Assembly (NCBI GenBank): GCA_030626265.1
Contig: DAOUPF010000004.1
Coordinates: forward strand, 1 to 15,779
DNA: 15,779 bases
Source of the DNA: Sulfurovum sp.
Lineage (GTDB): Bacteria > Campylobacterota > Campylobacteria > Campylobacterales > Sulfurovaceae
Direction: 5' to 3'
A program made the translations under genes and the position numbers. The notes below the pieces were generated by a model, which did no database searches, was not told where the DNA came from, and saw only the letters and a list, made by a program, of their open reading frames with translations. This document shows, in pieces, positions 14,179 to 15,779 of the stretch (positions are counted from its first letter, which is position 1; each line of letters opens with the position of its first letter).

Positions 14179-15450
14179 ATGAATAAGTCTATGATTTCGA
14201 ATACAAGTATATATTTGAGAACAATAGAATTATTTGCAGGTGTTGGTGGATTTAGGCTTGGACTTGAAAGAGCTTCAAATAGTAGTAAACAATTTGATGT
14301 TGTTTGGAGTAACCAGTGGGAGCCGTCAACTAAGGTACAACATGCTTCTGATGTATATATGGCAAGGTTTGGTTTTGACAATCATTCAAATCAAGATATT
14401 TCAAAAGTAAAAGTAAAAGATATACCTGAGCATGATTTACTCGTTGGGGGTTTTCCTTGCCAAGACTATTCTGTTGCTAGTTCACTTAAAAATGCTCATG
14501 GCATAGTAGGTAAAAAAGGTGTACTTTGGTGGGATATATATCGTATTCTTTCGCAAAAAAAATCAAAAGCACCCAAATATCTTATTTTAGAGAATGTTGA
14601 TAGACTCTTGAAGTCTCCAGCTTTTCAAAGAGGTCGTGATTTCGCAATTATCTTATCATCATTAAATTCACTTGGTTATGCAGTAGAATGGCGTGTGATT
14701 GATGCTAGTGAGTATGGTATGCCACAACGCAGAAAGCGTGTATTTATCTTGGCATATAAAAAAGGTACAAAACTATATAAAGCTTTACAAAAGTCTAAAG
14801 TAAATGATGTATTTAATAATAAGTCTTTACTTGCAAAAACATTCCCTATACAAGCTATAGCTACAGATGTTATTGTCTCCAATAAACTTAGTGATGATTT
14901 GGTAAATATTACAGAAAATTTCAATATTGATACACCTAAGAAAAATGCTTTTTGGGAAAGTGGATATATGATTAATGGCGTATATCATACATCTAGAATA
15001 ACTTCTGATTATAAGGGTAAATTTATTACTTTGGGAGATATTCTTATAGATGAAAAAAGTGTATCAAAAGAATTTTATATAAATAAAAAAGAACTTGAAA
15101 AGTGGCAGTACCAAAAAGGGGCTAAGTCTTTTGATAGAGTAAATAAAACTACAGGACATACCTATAAATATAGTGAAGGAAAAATGAGTTTTCCTGATGG
15201 ATTAGATAGAGCTTCACGAACTATTATTACTGGTGAAGGTGGAGCAAGTCCTTCGCGATTTAAACATGTTGTTTATGTAAATGGTAAGTATAGACGATTA
15301 ACTCCAATAGAATTAGAAAGATTAAATATGTTTCCAGATAAGCACACAGAAGGCGTATTAGATACAAAAAGAGCTTTTTTAATGGGTAATGCTTTGGTTA
15401 TTGGGATTGTTGAGAGAATTGGTAAAGTACTTTTAGAAGAAATTAAATAA
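14179..15450 (+). CDS. C5-cytosine DNA methyltransferase of a type II restriction-modification system
   Basis: Transfers a methyl group from S-adenosylmethionine to C5 of cytosine in a DNA target, protecting it from a cognate endonuclease. Numbered from the start chosen here (423 residues), the motifs are: I ELFAGVGGFRLGLE (17-30), IV GGFPCQDYSVA with catalytic C94, VI LENVDRLL (137-144), VIII PQRRKRVFILAY (182-193), IX with RASRTIITGEGGASPSR (344-360), and X GNALVIGIVERIG (403-415). The target-recognition region, about 195-340, is full-size, so the enzyme looks intact. The ATG at 14179 has GGAG at 14170-14173; the frame stays open to a TTG at 14107, but that part lies in the promoter. The target sequence cannot be read from the protein by eye. 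Its promoters and position suggest acquisition by transfer. Confidence 0.93.
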   Translation: MNKSMISNTSIYLRTIELFAGVGGFRLGLERASNSSKQFDVVWSNQWEPSTKVQHASDVYMARFGFDNHSNQDISKVKVKDIPEHDLLVGGFPCQDYSVASSLKNAHGIVGKKGVLWWDIYRILSQKKSKAPKYLILENVDRLLKSPAFQRGRDFAIILSSLNSLGYAVEWRVIDASEYGMPQRRKRVFILAYKKGTKLYKALQKSKVNDVFNNKSLLAKTFPIQAIATDVIVSNKLSDDLVNITENFNIDTPKKNAFWESGYMINGVYHTSRITSDYKGKFITLGDILIDEKSVSKEFYINKKELEKWQYQKGAKSFDRVNKTTGHTYKYSEGKMSFPDGLDRASRTIITGEGGASPSRFKHVVYVNGKYRRLTPIELERLNMFPDKHTEGVLDTKRAFLMGNALVIGIVERIGKVLLEEIK

Positions 15451-15474
15451 TAAAACTATTAATTAGGATATATA

Positions 15475-15779
15475 ATGGATATGAGAAAAAATAGAGTACA
15501 GTCAATAAAATTATCTCCAGATTTTTTTCCTTTAGATATACATAAGTCAATGTTTATAAATGACTTAATGATTAGTCTTCCTTCTTATTATGTTAAGACA
15601 TGGGGTAATGAAATATTAGATCAACATGTTAAAAATAATAAAAAATGGGAAATAGACATAAAGTATACTTCTCCGAAAGAATTAGGAAGACAAATTTATA
15701 ATTTTAAATTTAAACTAACGTTATCTTCTAGTAAAGGGAGAAATAGAGAAAGTAATTATAGACTTAAATGGAATAATGA
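15475..15779 (+). CDS. Unrecognised gene after the methyltransferase, possibly the partner endonuclease (3' end outside window)
   Basis: An ORF open from ATG at 15475 to the window edge, 101 codons plus two bases. It begins MDMRKNRVQSIKLSPDFFPL and has TAGGA (15464-15468) six bases before the ATG. An ATG at 15481 is an alternative. The TGA that ends the window is out of frame, so the gene continues. The protein is rich in Lys, Asn and Ser, soluble, with no signal peptide. The segment WEIDIKYTSPKELGRQIYNF is not a motif I recognise, and no PD-(D/E)xK, HNH or GIY-YIG site is visible in this part. Its position 24 bases after a type II methyltransferase makes a restriction enzyme the leading guess, by context only. 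Confidence 0.7.
   Translation, partial: MDMRKNRVQSIKLSPDFFPLDIHKSMFINDLMISLPSYYVKTWGNEILDQHVKNNKKWEIDIKYTSPKELGRQIYNFKFKLTLSSSKGRNRESNYRLKWNN

Overview
The window looks like a chromosomal segment of a Campylobacterota (epsilonproteobacterial) bacterium, probably a free-living sulfur-oxidising or nitrate-respiring type such as Sulfurimonas or Sulfurovum. Three things point there. The nitrate reductase cluster has the order napA-G-H-B-F-L-D with no napC. The block rsmE-rpmE-rsmI-rlmB-(RodZ-like)-aminotransferase-hom matches, as I recall it, the order in Campylobacter, and part of it in Helicobacter. The DNA is AT-rich, and its promoters carry a strong extended -10 box without a -35 box. Genus is an inference; no marker gene in the window settles it.

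Region 1 (1-6509) is a periplasmic nitrate reductase operon cut at its 5' end. NapA lacks roughly its first 300 residues. NapH and NapG carry electrons from menaquinol to the dihaem NapB and on to NapA. NapF and NapD serve NapA maturation, and NapL is a secreted beta-propeller. A very acidic 117-residue protein that I do not recognise sits between napF and napL. All these genes are on the + strand and tightly packed or overlapping, and three start at GTG or TTG.

Region 2 (6510-13972) is a core block: a small membrane protein, three rRNA methyltransferases (RsmE, RsmI, RlmB), ribosomal protein L31, a RodZ-like bitopic membrane protein, an AlaC-like aminotransferase and homoserine dehydrogenase. 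The two promoters before the membrane protein and rpmE share an identical 13-base box. The block is interrupted by an 870-base gap (7628-8497). That gap holds two 105-base palindromic repeats, a promoter/ribosome-site/start-codon stub that runs into the second repeat, short remnants of coding sequence, and the rpmE promoter with a structured leader.

Region 3 (13973-15779) looks like a horizontally acquired restriction-modification locus downstream of hom: a complete C5-cytosine DNA methyltransferase, then the first ~101 codons of an unrecognised gene, possibly the partner endonuclease, which runs off the window. Upstream are two E. coli-like promoters with -35 boxes and two inverted repeats on them, suggesting operator control. 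This regulatory region, the palindromic repeat pair, the extra nap-operon protein and the rpmE leader are the places most worth a second look. I found no CRISPR array, tRNA, rRNA or transposase gene.
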